Below, one piece after another: positions 61,997 to 64,000 of a DNA stretch of 64,000 nucleotides (position 1 is its first letter; the number at the start of each line of letters is the position of its first letter). The stretch comes from Bacteroidota bacterium (GTDB lineage: Bacteria; Bacteroidota; Bacteroidia; Cytophagales; Cytophagaceae), in contig JAEWYS010000002.1 in NCBI GenBank assembly GCA_023458555.1, positions 248,001 to 312,000 of the forward strand, read 5' to 3'. The notes beneath the pieces were generated by a model. The model worked only from the letters and a program-made list of their open reading frames with translations. It ran no database searches and was not told the DNA's origin. The position numbers were made by a program, and so were the translations under genes.

Positions 61997-63337
61997 ATGG
62001 GTCGATTTATTAACTGTCTGATCATATTTTGTATTTTTCTTTCCCTTGTGACTCTTTCTTTAATTAAGTCTTATGATCAGGATACATACACCTCGATGCC
62101 CTTCTATCAGCAAATGCTTGCACGAATCGACAGTATCGACAAGCGGACAACAGATAAAGGCATACTAACGGCCGGCTGGGCCAAGAGCCCGATCCTGCCA
62201 CCAGCCAGCGTACCAATCGCTTCCTACGGAATCAGAGACAGCTATGAGTCAGTGCATGATACGATTTTTGCACGAGCCTTTGCCTTCAATAACGGTGTAA
62301 GCCAAGCAACTCTGGTTACAGTTGATTTACTCATCTTTCCTCCCGCTTTATACCAGTATCTGGAAGATTCACTGGGTGCATCCTATATGAAGACCCTGTT
62401 CTTTTCTGCTACCCATACCCACAATGGTCCCGGGGGATGGCTGAAAGGGCCCGCAGCCCGTTTTATTGCCGGAAGCTTTAGTCGCGAATACGTACGACAT
62501 CTGGGCAACACGATTATTCGGCTTATTAATGAAGCACACGCTAATCGTCAGCCTGCCGGCATTTCTTATTACGAAACGCCACATCCTGAAAATATAGCTA
62601 ACCGAATAGTCCGCGATGATACTACGGACAACATGATACGCTATACTGTAATTACCGGTCAGCGGAACCAGAGGAAAGCCATTCTGGTCAGCTACGGTGC
62701 TCATGCCAATTGTATCAGCCATAAAATAAACCAGATCTCTGCCGACTATCCTGGCGAACTATGCTACGAACTTGAACACCGGGGATACGATATGGCAGCC
62801 TTTGTTGCCGGAGCTGTCGGAAGCATGACTAACAATTGCCATGGTCTTACTGATTATGAATGTACAAATCATATAGGCAAAGCCATCGCTCATAAAATAC
62901 TGGCCACACCGCATCGGCACAAATCTTCCCCAGACACCCTGCGGATCCGGTCAGGCAATATTGATTTGCTGCTGAAAGAAACCTCACCTCGCATAACTAA
63001 GGAATGGGCGTTACGTCCATGGATTTTCAGGCAGCTGCTCGGTTCTCAGTCGTTATTTATTTCTTATCTGAAACTTGGTGATGTATCGTTGATTGGCACA
63101 CCATGCGATTTTTCAGGCGTTATTGCCAGCGAAATCTATCAGCAGAACAATCCGCTGCCATTTATTATAACCTCATTCAACGGTTCTTACGCCGGATATA
63201 TCACTCCGCTACGCTACGATCATCTCGAAAAAAACGAAACACGTGAAATGAACTGGCTGGGATATGACCACGGCACTTATTTTAAAACCCTGATCAATCA
63301 TCTTCTCTCGAGGCTGTACACCTCAGATAAACCCTAA
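61997..63337 (+). CDS. Secreted neutral/alkaline ceramidase-family protein
   Basis: The 446-residue protein has an N-terminal signal or anchor helix (about 4-24). The remainder resembles the N-terminal catalytic domain of neutral ceramidases: LTAGWAKSPILPP near 50, the metal-site SATHTHNGPGGW near 137 and YGAHANCISHKINQISADYPGE near 235 with further His ligands, and VAGAVGSMTNNC near 275. True neutral ceramidases are about 650-760 residues with a C-terminal domain that is absent here, so the substrate may be another amide or ester. It follows the GH9 gene after a terminator. Confidence 0.8.
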   Translation: MGRFINCLIIFCIFLSLVTLSLIKSYDQDTYTSMPFYQQMLARIDSIDKRTTDKGILTAGWAKSPILPPASVPIASYGIRDSYESVHDTIFARAFAFNNGVSQATLVTVDLLIFPPALYQYLEDSLGASYMKTLFFSATHTHNGPGGWLKGPAARFIAGSFSREYVRHLGNTIIRLINEAHANRQPAGISYYETPHPENIANRIVRDDTTDNMIRYTVITGQRNQRKAILVSYGAHANCISHKINQISADYPGELCYELEHRGYDMAAFVAGAVGSMTNNCHGLTDYECTNHIGKAIAHKILATPHRHKSSPDTLRIRSGNIDLLLKETSPRITKEWALRPWIFRQLLGSQSLFISYLKLGDVSLIGTPCDFSGVIASEIYQQNNPLPFIITSFNGSYAGYITPLRYDHLEKNETREMNWLGYDHGTYFKTLINHLLSRLYTSDKP

Positions 63338-63468
63338 AATTCATCCCTGCAAAAGCAATTAAAATAGTCAAAGAATTACCCCGTATAATGCAAATCCCGG
63401 GATTAAAAAATACGTACAAACTTCCTATATTTAGACTTCTCACATAATAGAAAAAGGCCTTGTTAATC

Positions 63469-64000
63469 ATGAAAGTTTTTTCGTTTCTTTTGATACTGCT
63501 TATTTATTCGTTTACAACATATACACAGGATTTAACAGGGACGTGGCAATGGTCAAATGACAAATACGAAGGAATTGCAGAAATTGACTCAAGCATATAT
63601 CATTCAATAATATATTTCAAAGGCTCGGACACAAAAGTTCTGGAAGTATATAATTACTATCTTCTGGATAAATCAAAGCTCTATCTTTCTGAGGAGCCTT
63701 TTACCATTAATTCAGACAAAAAATCAACGGTCCAGTACAAAATAAAGAGTAACGGAGACAATCAGTTCAGCCTGACAGGCAACCTTGGCACAGAGAGCTA
63801 TGTAAAAAAAGCTTCCTCTGCAAAACCCGTTCAATATAAAGCCCACGAGTTTTATACGGACAAGAAACTAACCTGCTACAACGAAGCAGGTTCTCCGACT
63901 AAAACCGGAGCCTGTCTAGCCATAGCCGGGATAAGCTTTTATAGTACTCTTGAAGATACAAAACACAAGTTTGGCAACCCGGTGCAATCCGGTCTTGATG
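63469..64000 (+). CDS. Secreted protein of unknown function (3' end outside window)
   Basis: The frame from ATG at 63469 runs off the right edge after 177 codons. A signal peptide at 1-20 (VFSFLLILLIYSF, ending TYTQ) is followed by DLTGTWQWSNDKYEGIAEI, a start often seen in lipocalin-like beta-barrels, and then a region with LDKSKLYLSEEPF. A Cys pair (C147 and C158, by count about) occurs near the end. I cannot name a family, and the C-terminus is not visible. Confidence 0.7.
   Translation, partial: MKVFSFLLILLIYSFTTYTQDLTGTWQWSNDKYEGIAEIDSSIYHSIIYFKGSDTKVLEVYNYYLLDKSKLYLSEEPFTINSDKKSTVQYKIKSNGDNQFSLTGNLGTESYVKKASSAKPVQYKAHEFYTDKKLTCYNEAGSPTKTGACLAIAGISFYSTLEDTKHKFGNPVQSGLD

Noticed and set aside
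1..64000. CRISPR array, rRNA, tRNA or complete insertion sequence
   Set aside because: No regularly spaced repeat with unique spacers, no tRNA-like cloverleaf that I could confirm by eye, no rRNA sequence and no full transposase frame were found; the IS1595-like part at 58.7-59.15 kb lacks the catalytic domain.

Overview
The window looks like a chromosomal segment of a free-living, plant-polymer-degrading Bacteroidota bacterium, most likely in the Cytophagales/Chitinophagales range. Supporting signs are C-terminal type IX secretion sorting domains on secreted glycosidases, secreted pectate lyase, arabinanase and GH9 cellulase, the -7 element TAnnTTTG before several genes, few Shine-Dalgarno sites, several families largely confined to Bacteroidota (AIM24 clusters, DUF2652, HD-DUF5706, 7TMR-DISM sensors), and moderate GC. 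The taxon is inferred; there is no rRNA or tRNA gene in the window.

Layout. 1-2.5 kb: 5' part of a secreted PL1 pectate lyase running off the left edge. 2.7-17.6 kb: a mostly minus-strand housekeeping block with pgi, a MtfA-like peptidase, the 2-oxoglutarate dehydrogenase set (odhA, odhB, lpdA), an AlaDH/PNT-type dehydrogenase, a membrane glycosyltransferase, a PAP2 phosphatase, gltX and ridA. 17.7-22.1 kb: nitroreductase, an AlkC/AlkD-type DNA repair protein and a large secreted GH43 arabinanase. 22.3-25.6 kb: a kynurenine operon (nbaC, kynU, kmo) that converts kynurenine towards quinolinate. 26-31.2 kb: small unknowns, an AraC regulator with a VOC protein, then an operon of an M48 peptidase and three tandem AIM24 proteins ended by a 19-bp hairpin.

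31.3-50 kb is accessory and rich in conflict-type genes: a Fic AMP-transferase followed by tandem dyad repeats, a cyclase-fold DUF2652 protein convergent with an HD-DUF5706 (Pycsar-effector-type) membrane protein, a giant outer-membrane metallophosphoesterase with a kinase-like middle and an Omp85-like barrel, a two-gene Gabija-type anti-phage system (gajA, gajB) that is visibly AT-rich, a secreted RHS-tip protein with a His/Cys (caspase-like) C-terminus plus a candidate immunity protein and a transglutaminase-like protein, and a Doc toxin with a DNA-binding partner.

50-57 kb returns to ordinary genes: a frameshifted membrane protein, a lipoprotein, a PepSY-like protein, selO, mutS and a TrmH-type RNA methyltransferase. 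57.3-64 kb: a 7TM sensor fused to an IS1595-type transposase zinc ribbon and helix-turn-helix, a GH9 cellulase with T9SS signal, a neutral-ceramidase-family protein and a truncated secreted protein.

The strongest candidates for something undescribed are the 7TM sensor/IS1595 DNA-binding fusion, the DUF2652/HD-DUF5706 pair, the RHS-tip caspase-like toxin operon and the phosphoesterase/kinase-like/barrel fusion.
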